Below, one piece after another: positions 45,568 through 54,310 of a DNA stretch of 64,000 bases. The stretch comes from Mycobacterium sp. MFM001. Its GTDB lineage: Bacteria > Actinomycetota > Actinomycetes > Mycobacteriales > Mycobacteriaceae. The notes beneath the pieces were generated by a model. The model did no database searches and was not told the origin of the DNA. It saw only the letters and a program-made list of their open reading frames with translations. The position numbers and the translations under genes were made by a program. Numbering within the stretch: position 1 is the first letter of the stretch; every line of letters begins with the position of its first letter. The stretch spans positions 310,001 to 374,000 of the forward strand of contig NZ_BFAB01000002.1 of the NCBI RefSeq assembly GCF_003402475.1, in the 5' to 3' direction.

Positions 45568-45649
45568 CTTTTGGCGTTGACGCTGCGTCCATGGCGCAAA
45601 AGTGCGAGTAGGACGCGCCGTCAGCGCAGAGTCAACGCGTGAAAGCTAG
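45564..45649. terminator. Large inverted repeat spanning both convergent stop codons
   Basis: CTAGCTTT, GCGTTGAC and CTGCG on the left (45564-45587) pair with CGCAG, GTCAACGC and AAAGCTAG on the right (45625-45649), with a 37-base loop. The stop codon of fadA3 lies in the left arm and that of the Bax-inhibitor gene in the right arm. It probably terminates transcription from both sides; its size also suits a dispersed repeat. Confidence 0.65.
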
Positions 45650-46491
45650 TCGTTCTGTAGATAACTCAGCAGACGCAGGATCTCGATGTAGAGCCAGACC
45701 AGCGTCACGGTCAGGCCCAGCGCGATACCCCAGGCCGCCTTCTCGGGCGCGCCGGCGCGGATCATCTGGTCGGCGGCGTCGAAGTCGATGAGGAAGCTGA
45801 ACGCGGCGATCGCGATGCACACCAGCGAGAAGATGATCGCCAGCGGCCCACCACTACGCAGGCCCATGCCCTCGCCGTGGTTGAAGAACCCGATCACGAG
45901 GTTGCCGATCATCAGGGCCAGCACGCCGAACAGCCCGGCGACGACCATCCGGGAGAACTTCGGGGTGACGCGGATGGCACCGGTCTTGTAGACCACGAGC
46001 ATGCCGAAGAACACGCCCAGGGTGCCCAGAATCGCCTGCCCGATCAGCGCCCCGGCGTTGGTGCTCGAGACCGCAATGTTGGCCAGGATGAACGAGATGG
46101 CACCGAGGAACAGCCCTTCGAGCGCGGCGTAGGACAACACGATGGCCGGGTTGTCCTGCTTACGTCCGAACGTGGCGATCAGTACCAGCGCCAGGCCGCC
46201 GAAGGCACCAACGAACGTGAACGGGGTGGCCAGCGCGAGGTTGGCCGCCACCATGAAGTACGAGACGACGGCGACGGCCGACAGCACCGCCAGCGTGATT
46301 CCGGTCTTGGTGACGACGTCGTCGATGGTCAGCGGCCGGGCGACACCGGCCCGCTGGTCGACGTACGGCGCATACGGATCGGTCTGATGCCCGTACTGGG
46401 TCGCGGCGCCGGCCACGCCCGTGCCGAACTGGGCATATCCGCCTTGCTGCTTGGGCAGCGAGCGAAATACCGGGTTGCTAGTCTCCCGCAC
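45646..46491 (-). CDS. Bax inhibitor-1/YccA family membrane protein (Rv1072 type)
   Basis: Seven transmembrane segments occupy residues 65-281; family features include LSYAALEGLFLGAISFILAN, FGVLALMIGNLVIGFF and the C-terminal AAWGIALGLTVTLVWLYIEI. A Gly/Gln/Tyr-rich soluble N-terminus precedes them. BI-1 relatives are pH-sensitive leak channels; the mycobacterial role is unknown. The GTG at 46491 (VRETSNPVFRSLPKQ) matches the Rv1072 start, giving 281 residues. Confidence 0.9.
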   Translation of the reverse strand: MRETSNPVFRSLPKQQGGYAQFGTGVAGAATQYGHQTDPYAPYVDQRAGVARPLTIDDVVTKTGITLAVLSAVAVVSYFMVAANLALATPFTFVGAFGGLALVLIATFGRKQDNPAIVLSYAALEGLFLGAISFILANIAVSSTNAGALIGQAILGTLGVFFGMLVVYKTGAIRVTPKFSRMVVAGLFGVLALMIGNLVIGFFNHGEGMGLRSGGPLAIIFSLVCIAIAAFSFLIDFDAADQMIRAGAPEKAAWGIALGLTVTLVWLYIEILRLLSYLQND

Positions 46492-46677
46492 CGTCGGATC
46501 CTCTCTTGCTTGGAGTTCGAGCTCTGCGAACACCTGGTCAACGTCTTGGGTCCCGGTTGGGTTCCCAGCGCAGGGTCGCTCTCCAGGTAAACCTTACCCG
46601 CGGGCGCTGTGTTCCGGGTAACGATCTAGATTGCTCGTCTAGTGCTGTCCAGCTTCCAACGAGGGGAGACCACGCAC

Positions 46678-47727
46678 GTGACGGGCGAATCCGAGGAGAT
46701 CCTGACCCGCGTTGACGACGGCATCGGCTTTGTCACCCTGAACCGCCCCAAGGCGATCAACTCGCTGAACCAGACCATGGTCAACGTGCTGCGCTCGGTG
46801 CTCACCGAGTGGGAACGCGACGACGCGGTGCGCGCCGTGGTGCTTTCCGGCGCCGGGGAACGCGGTTTGTGCGCCGGCGGCGACGTGGTAGCGATCTACC
46901 ACAGCGCCCGCGCGGACGGGGTGGCGGCGCGTCGATTCTGGTACGACGAGTACCTGCTCAACGCCCAGATCGGCCGGTTTCCCAAGCCATATGTGTCGTT
47001 GATGGACGGCATCGTGATGGGCGGCGGCGTCGGCGTGGGCTCGCATGCCAACACCCGGGTCGTCACCGATACCACCAAAATGGCGATGCCCGAGGTGGGC
47101 ATCGGGTTCATCCCCGACGTCGGCGGCACCTACCTGCTCTCGCGCGCGCCCGGCTCGCTGGGATTGCATGTGGCGCTTACCGGTACGCCGTTTTCCGGCG
47201 CCGACGCCATCGCGCTGGGATTCGCCGACCATTACGTGCCGCACGACGAGCTCGAGAAGTTCAGCCGCGCAATCGTCGCCGACGGCGTCGAAGGCGCGCT
47301 GGCCGCCCATGCCGTCGATCCACCACCCAGTGAGCTTGTCGCACAACGAGACTGGATCGACGAGTGCTATGCGGGCGACACCGTCGCAGACATTGTCGCC
47401 GCGCTGCGCGGGCACGACGCCGGTCCGGCCAACGACGCGGCCAACGTGATCGCCACCCGCTCCCCCATTGCGTTGTCGGTGACGCTGGAATCGGTGCGCC
47501 GCGCGGCGAAACTCGACACGCTGGAAGACGTTCTGCGGCAGGAGTATCGGGTGTCGTGCGGTTCGCTGCGCTCGCATGACCTGGTGGAGGGCATCCGCGC
47601 ACAGCTGGTCGACAAGGACCGCAATCCCAAGTGGTCACCGGCGACATTGGCCGAGGTGAGGGCGGCCGACGTCGACGCGTATTTCGCACCCGCAGACCCC
47701 GATCTGAGCTTCGAGGAGACGACATGA
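46678..47727 (+). CDS. echA9: 3-hydroxyisobutyryl-CoA hydrolase-like enoyl-CoA hydratase family (EchA9)
   Basis: A crotonase-fold protein of 349 residues. [40 protein letters not shown] and the extra C-terminal domain of about 90 residues fit the HIBYL-CoA hydrolase subgroup, which acts in valine breakdown. M. tuberculosis calls its counterpart EchA9. I choose the GTG at 46678 because GAGGGGAG lies 10 bases upstream; a start at 46642 would include that site. The stop overlaps the echA8 ATG. Confidence 0.92.
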   Translation: MTGESEEILTRVDDGIGFVTLNRPKAINSLNQTMVNVLRSVLTEWERDDAVRAVVLSGAGERGLCAGGDVVAIYHSARADGVAARRFWYDEYLLNAQIGRFPKPYVSLMDGIVMGGGVGVGSHANTRVVTDTTKMAMPEVGIGFIPDVGGTYLLSRAPGSLGLHVALTGTPFSGADAIALGFADHYVPHDELEKFSRAIVADGVEGALAAHAVDPPPSELVAQRDWIDECYAGDTVADIVAALRGHDAGPANDAANVIATRSPIALSVTLESVRRAAKLDTLEDVLRQEYRVSCGSLRSHDLVEGIRAQLVDKDRNPKWSPATLAEVRAADVDAYFAPADPDLSFEETT

Positions 47728-48497
47728 ACTACCAGACCATTCTGGTCGACCGCGACGGCCGGGTCGGCACCATCACCCTGAACCGGCCGAAGGCGCTCAA
47801 CGCGCTCAACAGCCAGATGATGAATGAAGTCACCAGTGCTGCAACCGAATTCGACGACGATCCGGGAATCGGCGCGATCATCATCACCGGTTCGGCCAAG
47901 GCGTTCGCCGCCGGGGCCGACATCAAAGAGATGTCGAGCCTGACGTTCGCCGACGTCTTCGGCGCCGACTTCTTTGCACCGTGGGCCAAGCTGGCCGCCG
48001 TGCGCACCCCGACGATCGCCGCGGTGGCCGGGCACGCTCTGGGCGGCGGCTGCGAGCTGGCGATGATGTGCGATCTGCTGATCGCCTCTGACACAGCGAA
48101 ATTCGGCCAGCCCGAGATCAAGCTCGGCGTGCTGCCCGGCATGGGCGGCTCGCAACGGTTGACCCGGGCCATCGGCAAGGCCAAGGCGATGGATCTGATC
48201 CTGACCGGCCGCACGATCGACGCCGCCGAAGCCGAGCGCAGCGGACTGGTGTCACGCGTGGTGCCCGCCGACGACCTGCTTACCGAGGCCAAGGCCGCCG
48301 CGGCCACGATCGCGGGGATGTCGCTGTCGGCGACCAGGATGGCCAAGGAAGCGGTCAACCGCGCCTTCGAATCCACCCTGGCCGAAGGGCTGCTCTACGA
48401 AAGACGGCTGTTCCATTCGGCTTTCGCGACCGACGACCAGTCAGAGGGTATGGCCGCGTTCATCGAGAAGCGGCCCGCGAATTTCACACACCGCTGA
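47724..48497 (+). CDS. echA8: Enoyl-CoA hydratase EchA8
   Basis: A crotonase of 257 residues with the oxyanion-hole segment [40 protein letters not shown], and the two catalytic glutamates (in GGCELAM and [16 protein letters not shown]). It hydrates trans-2-enoyl-CoA in beta-oxidation. Length equals EchA8 of M. tuberculosis. Coupled to echA9 by ATGA and convergent with the rhodanese gene, overlapping by 14 bases. In M. tuberculosis PE_PGRS genes lie between these neighbours; here there are none. Confidence 0.95.
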   Translation: MNYQTILVDRDGRVGTITLNRPKALNALNSQMMNEVTSAATEFDDDPGIGAIIITGSAKAFAAGADIKEMSSLTFADVFGADFFAPWAKLAAVRTPTIAAVAGHALGGGCELAMMCDLLIASDTAKFGQPEIKLGVLPGMGGSQRLTRAIGKAKAMDLILTGRTIDAAEAERSGLVSRVVPADDLLTEAKAAAATIAGMSLSATRMAKEAVNRAFESTLAEGLLYERRLFHSAFATDDQSEGMAAFIEKRPANFTHR

Positions 48498-48861
48498 GCA
48501 CACCTGCAGCGGCCAGCGCGTGATACCCGCCGACGACGTCGGTGGCGCGGTGCAGGCCCAGATCCTGCAGCGCGGCCGCGGCCAGGCTGGAGGTGTAGCC
48601 CTCCGAGCACAGAATCACCCATTCGACGTCGTCGTCTACGGCTTGCGGCAGCCGGGCGTCGCTGGTGGGGTCGCAGCGCCATTCCAGCACGTTGCGCTCG
48701 ATGACCAAGGCCCCCGGGACCCCGCCCTCGGCAGCGCGCTGGGCCGCCGGCCGAATGTCGACCAGCACCGCTCCGCGCCGCAGCGCGGCGGGCAGCTCGT
48801 CGGCGGGCAGGCGCTGCAACCGGTCGCGGGCCGCAGCCAGTATCCGGTCAATGCGGCTCAC
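48484..48861 (-). CDS. Rhodanese-like sulfurtransferase (Rv1066 type)
   Basis: A single rhodanese domain of 125 residues with the active-site loop starting at Cys85 in [18 protein letters not shown], and [20 protein letters not shown] as the N-terminal half. Such proteins carry persulfide sulfur between donors and acceptors. It overlaps the cysteine dioxygenase gene by four bases and is cotranscribed, which suggests a role in cysteine or sulfide handling. A Cys-Cys leader peptide precedes the operon. Confidence 0.9.
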   Translation of the reverse strand: MSRIDRILAAARDRLQRLPADELPAALRRGAVLVDIRPAAQRAAEGGVPGALVIERNVLEWRCDPTSDARLPQAVDDDVEWVILCSEGYTSSLAAAALQDLGLHRATDVVGGYHALAAAGVLSGV

Positions 48862-49394
48862 GATGCCTCCGGTTGGTCGGTCAACTCCGTGCGCCGGCGG
48901 CGCAGCGTGTTGCGGCCGGTGATCTCGTAGTACGACATCACGGTCAGCGGCGGCGAATACGCATGCACGCTCAGCGTCGGCCCGGCCGGCACGCTGCTCG
49001 GCGCCCAGACCACGTCGTGCACCCAGCCCAGCGGGAAGCCGGCCTGGTCACCGGCGTCGAGCCGGCGGCGGCGCAACCGCTCGCCGTCCCAGCGGAACTC
49101 GTCGACCGAGCCGGACAGCAACGTCAGCGCCCCCATCGAGCCGCCGTGGTCGTGCAACTCGGTGGGCTGCCCGGGCACCCAGCTGATCAGCCAGATGTCG
49201 AGCTCGTCGTCGCCGTGCAGCCGAACGAACCAGCGGCGGTCGGTGGGCACTCCGGCGGGCGGCAGCAGGTGGTCGTAGCGCCCGGACAGCACGTCGTCGG
49301 CGGTCAGGTCGGTGGCATGCAGCAGATCGGGCAGCCGCAGCCGGGTCGGACCGGAGACCGACGGGCGCGGCAGGACAGGGTTGGCAATAGCCAT
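48858..49394 (-). CDS. Cysteine dioxygenase-type cupin
   Basis: The 178-residue cupin has three histidines that bind iron in the thiol dioxygenase arrangement: His81 and His83 in PTELHDHGGSMGAL and His144 in LSVHAYSPPLTVMSYYE. Cysteine dioxygenase oxidises cysteine to cysteine sulfinate; other thiol substrates are possible. It heads the operon with the rhodanese gene. The ATG at 49394 sits after TGGAGTCTTTCC. Upstream on the minus strand lies a 13-codon leader ORF with two adjacent Cys codons and a hairpin. Confidence 0.88.
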   Translation of the reverse strand: MAIANPVLPRPSVSGPTRLRLPDLLHATDLTADDVLSGRYDHLLPPAGVPTDRRWFVRLHGDDELDIWLISWVPGQPTELHDHGGSMGALTLLSGSVDEFRWDGERLRRRRLDAGDQAGFPLGWVHDVVWAPSSVPAGPTLSVHAYSPPLTVMSYYEITGRNTLRRRRTELTDQPEAS

Positions 49395-49426
49395 GGAAAG
49401 ACTCCAGAACGGATGGCGCGGATAAG

Positions 49427-49447
49427 GTCGGCGGCGTCAGCGCCGAC
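49427..49447 (-). promoter_or_regulatory. Hairpin overlapping the end of the Cys leader ORF
   Basis: GTCGGCG and CGCCGAC are perfect 7-bp arms around a 7-base loop. On the minus strand the first arm begins in the second Cys codon of the leader peptide and the second arm ends 32 bases before the cysteine dioxygenase ATG. A ribosome stalled at the Cys codons would prevent this stem from forming, the geometry expected for cysteine-responsive attenuation. Confidence 0.55.
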
Positions 49448-49478
49448 AACACTCGAGAAAACCCGTCCGTTCCGTCAC
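49437..49478 (-). CDS. Cysteine leader peptide, 13 aa
   Basis: A GTG at 49478 opens a 13-codon frame encoding MTERTGFLECCRR, ending in TGA at 49437, 42 bases before the cysteine dioxygenase ATG. The tandem TGT-TGT codons would make its translation sensitive to charged tRNA-Cys. AACACT, seven bases upstream of the GTG, is a plausible -10 element, so the mRNA may begin at the GTG (leaderless). Polycysteine leaderless ORFs acting as cysteine attenuators have been reported in mycobacteria; this one fits that pattern and precedes sulfur genes. Confidence 0.65.
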   Translation of the reverse strand: MTERTGFLECCRR

Positions 49479-49584
49479 GCTCGCCAGTGTTGCACGGTTC
49501 GAGCTGGTGCCGGGGTCGCCGCCGTGCCGGCCGCCGCCCGTGACGAGTGCGGTTGGTTCGGATCACGGTGTAAAAAATGGAGGA

Positions 49585-50607
49585 ATGGCCCACACCGACG
49601 CCCTTCGTGCCCCGGTCGAGGCGCGCCGCCCGGGCGGTCCGCCGCCGGTGCGGGTGGCGCTGGCGCTGGGCAGCGGCGGCGCCCGCGGATACGCCCACAT
49701 CGGGGTCATCAACGAGCTGCGCGACCGCGGTTACGAGATCGTCGGGATCGCCGGCTCGTCGATGGGTGCTCTGGTCGGTGGCCTGCAGGCGGCCGGGCGG
49801 CTCGACGACTTCGCCGACTGGGCCAGAGACTTAACCCAGCGCGCGGTGTTGCGGCTGCTCGACCCGTCGATTACCGCCGCGGGCGTGCTGCGGGCGGAGA
49901 AGATCCTCGACGCGGTTCGTGACATTCTCGGCGAGGCGTCCATCGAGGAGCTGCCGATCCCGTATACCGCGGTGACGACCGACCTCATCGCCGGAAAGTC
50001 GGTGTGGCTGCAGCGCGGCCCGGTCGACGAGGCCATCCGGGCGTCGATCGCGATACCCGGGATGATCGCCCCGCACGTCGTCGACGGCCGGCTGCTGGCC
50101 GACGGAGGGATCCTCGACCCGCTGCCGATGGCGCCGGTCGCGGCGGTCAACGCCGACCTGACCATCGCGGTCAGCTTGAGCGGCAACGAAACCGAGGCCG
50201 AGCGCGAGGCCGAATCGCGCCCCGCGGCCGAGTGGCTGAACCGGATGGTCCGCAACACCACCGCCCTGTTCGACGGCGTCCTCAACCGGTTCGGCGCCAC
50301 CATGCCCGAGGGCGAAACCGAAAGCGAGAACGTGGGAATCGCGCAGCCGGTCGAGCCGTCCGAGGAGCCCGAAGCCCCCAAACTGGGCGGCCGTTTCGAG
50401 GTGATGAACCGCACGATCGACATCGCCCAGGCCGCCCTGGCCCGGCACACGCTGGCCGCCTATCCCCCCGACCTTCTGATCGAGGTGCCGCGTTCGGCCT
50501 GCCGCAGCCTGGAATTCCACCGCGCCGCAGAGGTAATCGACTTCGGCCGCGAGCTGGCCCGCGAGACTCTCGACACGCTTGAGCCCAAATCCGAGCCGGA
50601 CAGCTAG
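49585..50607 (+). CDS. Patatin-like phospholipase (RssA/Rv1063c type)
   Basis: The catalytic dyad of the patatin fold is visible: Ser59 in GIAGSSMGALVGG and the Asp of GRLLADGGILDPLP, with the oxyanion loop GSGGARGYAHIG near residue 30. The 340-residue length includes a helical C-terminal region (RFEVMNRTIDIAQAALARHT). Members cleave acyl chains from phospholipids. The ATG at 49585 directly follows GGAGGA. It shares the control region with the divergent cysteine dioxygenase leader and overlaps the oxidoreductase gene by four bases at its 3' end. Confidence 0.9.
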   Translation: MAHTDALRAPVEARRPGGPPPVRVALALGSGGARGYAHIGVINELRDRGYEIVGIAGSSMGALVGGLQAAGRLDDFADWARDLTQRAVLRLLDPSITAAGVLRAEKILDAVRDILGEASIEELPIPYTAVTTDLIAGKSVWLQRGPVDEAIRASIAIPGMIAPHVVDGRLLADGGILDPLPMAPVAAVNADLTIAVSLSGNETEAEREAESRPAAEWLNRMVRNTTALFDGVLNRFGATMPEGETESENVGIAQPVEPSEEPEAPKLGGRFEVMNRTIDIAQAALARHTLAAYPPDLLIEVPRSACRSLEFHRAAEVIDFGRELARETLDTLEPKSEPDS

Positions 50608-52835
50608 GCAATTGCCTCGATTCGGGCCGGCACGTGCTTGTGCCACGGGGTGCCGGCGTAGTCGTCACGCCATTCGGTGGAGGTCAGCGAGTTTGGAGCG
50701 ACACCCGGAATCAGTGTTGCGCCATCGTCATCGACGAAGTCGAGGCCATACCCGTTGGGCAGTGAAGCGTGGCCGGGCAGCATCGCCTCACTGACCTCGA
50801 CGCTCGCCTCGGCGCTCCCGGCCGCGGTGGTGATGCGGGCCCGGCCGCGGTCGACCAATCCGAGTTCCTGGGCATCTTCCACGCTGACGCGCAGGGCGCC
50901 CTGTGCGTCACGCTTGCGCCATGAGGGGTCGCGAAAGATGTCGTTGGCGGTGAACGGGCGGCGCTCACCCGCGGACAGCACAATCGGGAACTCCGGCGTG
51001 GTGTAGCGGGCGGGGACGTCGGGCAGTCTGCGGATTTCGTCGAGCAACTCCGGCATCTCGAGGTGAATCTTGTGGTCCGCGTGCCGGATCAACTCAAAGT
51101 CGTCCTCGTATTCGTGGACCGTGAACGTGACCCCGGAGCGGTTTTCCAGGATTGCGTCGAACAGTTCGTTGCCGTCGCGGTGACCCGCGCGGCGGACGGC
51201 CGCCGGATAGGTCAGCGCAACGTTTTGCGCCAGGCCCCACAACGCCGCCGCGCCGGCCAGCCCGTCCGGCAGGGTGGGCCCGAGAGTTTCATACAGCAGG
51301 TACGGCAATACTTTTCGGAATGTCGGATTCTCACCGATGGCCTGCATGAACGCGACTGTGTAGGCCTCGCGGCCCTCTTTGGCCGCATTCCGCAGCGGCT
51401 GCAGTTCGGCGTCGTCGACGACACCGAGAGCCCGCACCAGCCGAGCCCAGATCTCGGGCTCCGGCAGCGTCCCGGGCAGCGGTTCCAGCAGCGGGTGGCG
51501 CAGGTGAAAGGTGTTGTGCGGGAACTCGAGATTGAAGAACGTCGCCTCGGGCTTCTCGAACTGGCTCGCCGCCGGCAGCACATAGTCGGCGAGCCGCGCC
51601 GTTTCGGTCATCGCGACGTCGATGACCACCAAGAGTTCCAGCGATTCGAACGCCGCCCGGCAAGCCGTCGAATCGGCGAGCGAGTGTGCCGGATTGCTAC
51701 TCTCCACGAACATCGCCCGAAACCGGCCCGGATGATCCGTCAAAATCTCCTGCGGGACAACGTTGCTGGGCACCAATCCGCCGATCAGCGGAGCACCGGT
51801 CACCGGTGTACGCCCGACTTCGGTGCCGTGGCGCATGAGCGGGCCGAAGCCGGAATGCAGGTGCTGCCCACCGCGTTTGGCGAAGCTGCCGGTCAGGATC
51901 CACAGCATCTTGTTCAGATACGAGCACACCGTGCTGTTGGGCGCCTGCTGGATGCCGAGATCCTCGAACACCGCGACGCTCTCCGCAGCCGCGATGCGCC
52001 GGGTGGCAGCACGTAACAGCTCGGGATCGACGCCGCACCGCGCCGCGTACTCGTCGACGGGCACGTCGCTCAACGTCTGGCGAACAGCGTCCACGCCGGT
52101 GACGTGGCGGGCCAGGAATTCCTCGTTGCACAGGTTTTCCTGGACCAGCACCGCCGCCATCGCGGCCAGGCACCATACGTCGGTTCCCGGCCGGACCCGC
52201 AGATGAAAGTCGGCCATCTTGGCGGTGTCGGTGAGGACCGGGTCGATGACGATCATCGATCGCCGGGGGTCTTTGGCGATCTCATTGAGCACCGTGCGCG
52301 CCCGGGGAAAGCTCTGCGACATCCACGGGTTCTTGCCCACGAACACCGACACCTCGGCGTGCTCGAACTCGCCGCGGGTGTGGCCGCCGTACAGGTGAGC
52401 GTCGACCCAGGCCTCGCCGGTCTTCTCCTGCGCCAACGCATTCGAGCGGTAGCGAGAGCCGATTGCCTTGAGGAACGCACCGCTGTACGCCCCGCCGAGG
52501 TGATTGCCCTGTCCTCCGCCGCCGTAATAGAAGATCTTGTCCCCGCCGTAGGTGTCGCGGATGCGGGTGACAGCGCTGGCGATCTCGGAAATCGCTGTGT
52601 CCCAGTCGATTTCCTCGTATCCGCCGTCGGGGCGTCGCCGCATCGGCGAGGTCAACCGGTTGCGGTTGTTCTGGTAGTGATCGAGGCGCAACGCCTTGTT
52701 GCAGGTGTAGCCCCGCGACGCCGGATGTTCTTTGTCGCCACGGATTTTGGCCAGGGTCCGGCCGTCGAGTTGCACCACGATGCCGCAATTGCATTCGCAC
52801 AAAATGCACGCGCTCTGCTGCCAGTCAGTTGTCAT
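50604..52835 (-). CDS. Molybdopterin-dependent oxidoreductase with 4Fe-4S cluster
   Basis: A 743-residue DMSO-reductase-family protein. The N-terminal 4Fe-4S site has Cys10, Cys13, Cys17 and Cys45 (CILCECNCG, then GYTCNKALRLD). Bis-MGD domain features follow, such as GGGQGNHLGGAYSGAFLKAI, IVIDPVLTDTAKMADFHLRV and the late dinucleotide-binding domain (LPNGYGLDFVDDDG). No Tat signal is present, so the enzyme is probably cytoplasmic. The substrate cannot be predicted. It is divergent from a TetR gene across a strong palindrome and probably controlled by it. Confidence 0.87.
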   Translation of the reverse strand: MTTDWQQSACILCECNCGIVVQLDGRTLAKIRGDKEHPASRGYTCNKALRLDHYQNNRNRLTSPMRRRPDGGYEEIDWDTAISEIASAVTRIRDTYGGDKIFYYGGGGQGNHLGGAYSGAFLKAIGSRYRSNALAQEKTGEAWVDAHLYGGHTRGEFEHAEVSVFVGKNPWMSQSFPRARTVLNEIAKDPRRSMIVIDPVLTDTAKMADFHLRVRPGTDVWCLAAMAAVLVQENLCNEEFLARHVTGVDAVRQTLSDVPVDEYAARCGVDPELLRAATRRIAAAESVAVFEDLGIQQAPNSTVCSYLNKMLWILTGSFAKRGGQHLHSGFGPLMRHGTEVGRTPVTGAPLIGGLVPSNVVPQEILTDHPGRFRAMFVESSNPAHSLADSTACRAAFESLELLVVIDVAMTETARLADYVLPAASQFEKPEATFFNLEFPHNTFHLRHPLLEPLPGTLPEPEIWARLVRALGVVDDAELQPLRNAAKEGREAYTVAFMQAIGENPTFRKVLPYLLYETLGPTLPDGLAGAAALWGLAQNVALTYPAAVRRAGHRDGNELFDAILENRSGVTFTVHEYEDDFELIRHADHKIHLEMPELLDEIRRLPDVPARYTTPEFPIVLSAGERRPFTANDIFRDPSWRKRDAQGALRVSVEDAQELGLVDRGRARITTAAGSAEASVEVSEAMLPGHASLPNGYGLDFVDDDGATLIPGVAPNSLTSTEWRDDYAGTPWHKHVPARIEAIA

Positions 52836-52859
52836 TGCGGCGCTTCCCTTCCGCCGATG

Positions 52860-52882
52860 CTATACTATGGACCATAGCATAG
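52860..52882. promoter_or_regulatory. TetR operator between oxidoreductase and regulator genes
   Basis: CTATGG-A-CCATAG (52865-52877) is a perfect palindrome with one central base; flanking CTATA and CATAG extend it to 23 bases with a single mismatched pair. It covers the TATACT hexamer (52861-52866) usable as -10 for the TetR gene and lies 24 bases before the oxidoreductase ATG. Binding by the adjacent TetR product would repress both genes. Confidence 0.75.
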
Positions 52883-52897
52883 TGACGCGGAGGGTCA

Positions 52898-53470
52898 ATG
52901 GGAGTCCGTACCGATACCCGGCAGAAGATGCTGGTCAGCTCGGTCGAATTGCTACGCGAGCGGGGCGCAGGCGGGGTAACGGTGGATGCCGTGCTCTCCC
53001 GGAGCCAAGCGCCGCGTGGCTCGGTCTACCACCACTTCCCCGGCGGTCGTAGCGAGATCATCGCCGAGGCACTGGCACTCGCTGGCGACACCATCAGCGC
53101 CATCATCGAGCAGGCAAGCGCTCAGGGATCACTGCACGCGCTGCGCCGTTTCGGGAAGTTTTGGAAGAAGCTCCTGCTCGACTCCGACTTCAACGCCGGC
53201 TGCCCCGTCGTCTCCGTTGCCGTCGGCGGCTCGCCCGACGATCAGCATCTGCAGCCTGCTGTGGCGGAGATCTTCCGACGTTGGCACCAGGCACTCGTCG
53301 CGGCGATCATCGCCGACGGCGTAGAACCGCAGCGTGCCGACCGGTTGGCGACGATGGCGATCTCGAGCTTCGAGGGCGCCATCATCCTGTGCCGGCTGCA
53401 ACGGTCCACGACTCCGCTCGACGACGTCATCGCCGAGTTCGAGTCACTGATCGCCTCAGCTGCGGCCTAA
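52898..53470 (+). CDS. TetR family regulator (LmrA/YxaF-like)
   Basis: The N-terminal HTH (residues 8-55) includes RGAGGVTVDAVLSRSQAPRG and SVYHHFPGGRSEII. The ligand domain contains NAGCPVVSVAVGGSPDDQ, a pattern typical of the LmrA/YxaF-type C-terminal domain. GGAGGG lies 5 bases upstream of the ATG. It is divergent from the molybdopterin oxidoreductase across a shared operator. The 3' end overlaps the convergent patatin gene by 15 bases. Confidence 0.9.
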   Translation: MGVRTDTRQKMLVSSVELLRERGAGGVTVDAVLSRSQAPRGSVYHHFPGGRSEIIAEALALAGDTISAIIEQASAQGSLHALRRFGKFWKKLLLDSDFNAGCPVVSVAVGGSPDDQHLQPAVAEIFRRWHQALVAAIIADGVEPQRADRLATMAISSFEGAIILCRLQRSTTPLDDVIAEFESLIASAAA

Positions 53471-54310
53471 AAAGGCTGCGACGGCTGGTGCCTCGCGTCG
53501 GCCTTGGGCGCGCCCGGCCCTCGCCGATGCGGCACGGCAACGCGGGTCCAGCGGGTTGGACCCGAAGACAGCCAGCGATGCGTCGTCGGCGAACACACCG
53601 TGCGTGGCACCGCCCCAGGCCGCCATTTCCGCCGCGGGCCCCGCTCCGAACGACGACGGCGCCGACGCCCCGGAAGGCACCAGCACCACCGCCGTGCCGC
53701 AGTCGTCGGCCACGTCGAGGTTGATCGTGCTGCCGATCCCGCCGTCCATGTAGCGGCGGCCGTTGACGGTGACCGGCGGCCAGGCGCCGGGCACCGCGCA
53801 GCTGGCCGCCACCGCGTCGACCAGATCCACGCCCGAATCACGGCCGAACACAACGAGTTCCCCGGTAGCGATGTCGATGGCGGTGATCCGCAGGTCTCGC
53901 TGCGGCCAGTCGTGCGACGGCAGTCGCTGGGCAATCACCTTGCGCCGCACCGGCTCGGCCACGGTTTCGGCCACCAGCGCGGCCGCCCCGATCCGTTGCC
54001 GTTTGCGCGCAGTGTCCGGCTCGGCCATCGCGGCCACGAACAGGTCCATGATGTCGTCGACACCGACGCCGGGATCGATCTCGGTGGACGTCTCGGCGAC
54101 CTGAGCAGCGAACAGGTCCTCGAGGCTACGCCCGCTGCTGATCTGTGCGCCGACGGCCGAACCGGCCGAGGTCCCGACCAGCACGTCGGCATCCAGCAGC
54201 GCCTGCGCCAAATCCGGCGCCTCGTCGGCGATGCCGCGCAAAATGCCTGTCTCCCAGGCAATTCCGACTACTCCCCCGCCGGCCAGCACCAGCGCGCGTT
54301 TGGCCGTCAC
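53456..54310 (-). CDS. Patatin-like phospholipase (Rv1062 type)
   Basis: Patatin fold with VLAGGGVVGIAWETG (oxyanion loop, residues 8-22), the nucleophile Ser48 in LVGTSAGSAVGAQ, and the catalytic Asp in YMDGGIGSTINLDVA. Length 284 is close to the 285 I recall for Rv1062. It would release fatty acids from lipids. The operon continues upstream with the glutamine amidotransferase gene (four-base overlap). It is distinct from the patatin at 49585 (different subfamily). Confidence 0.9.
   Translation of the reverse strand: MTAKRALVLAGGGVVGIAWETGILRGIADEAPDLAQALLDADVLVGTSAGSAVGAQISSGRSLEDLFAAQVAETSTEIDPGVGVDDIMDLFVAAMAEPDTARKRQRIGAAALVAETVAEPVRRKVIAQRLPSHDWPQRDLRITAIDIATGELVVFGRDSGVDLVDAVAASCAVPGAWPPVTVNGRRYMDGGIGSTINLDVADDCGTAVVLVPSGASAPSSFGAGPAAEMAAWGGATHGVFADDASLAVFGSNPLDPRCRAASARAGRAQGRREAPAVAAFLGRS

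Noticed and set aside
49395..49584. SAM or other sulfur-related riboswitch before cysteine dioxygenase
   Set aside because: I find no SAM-I or SAM-IV core; the leader peptide with hairpin explains the region better.
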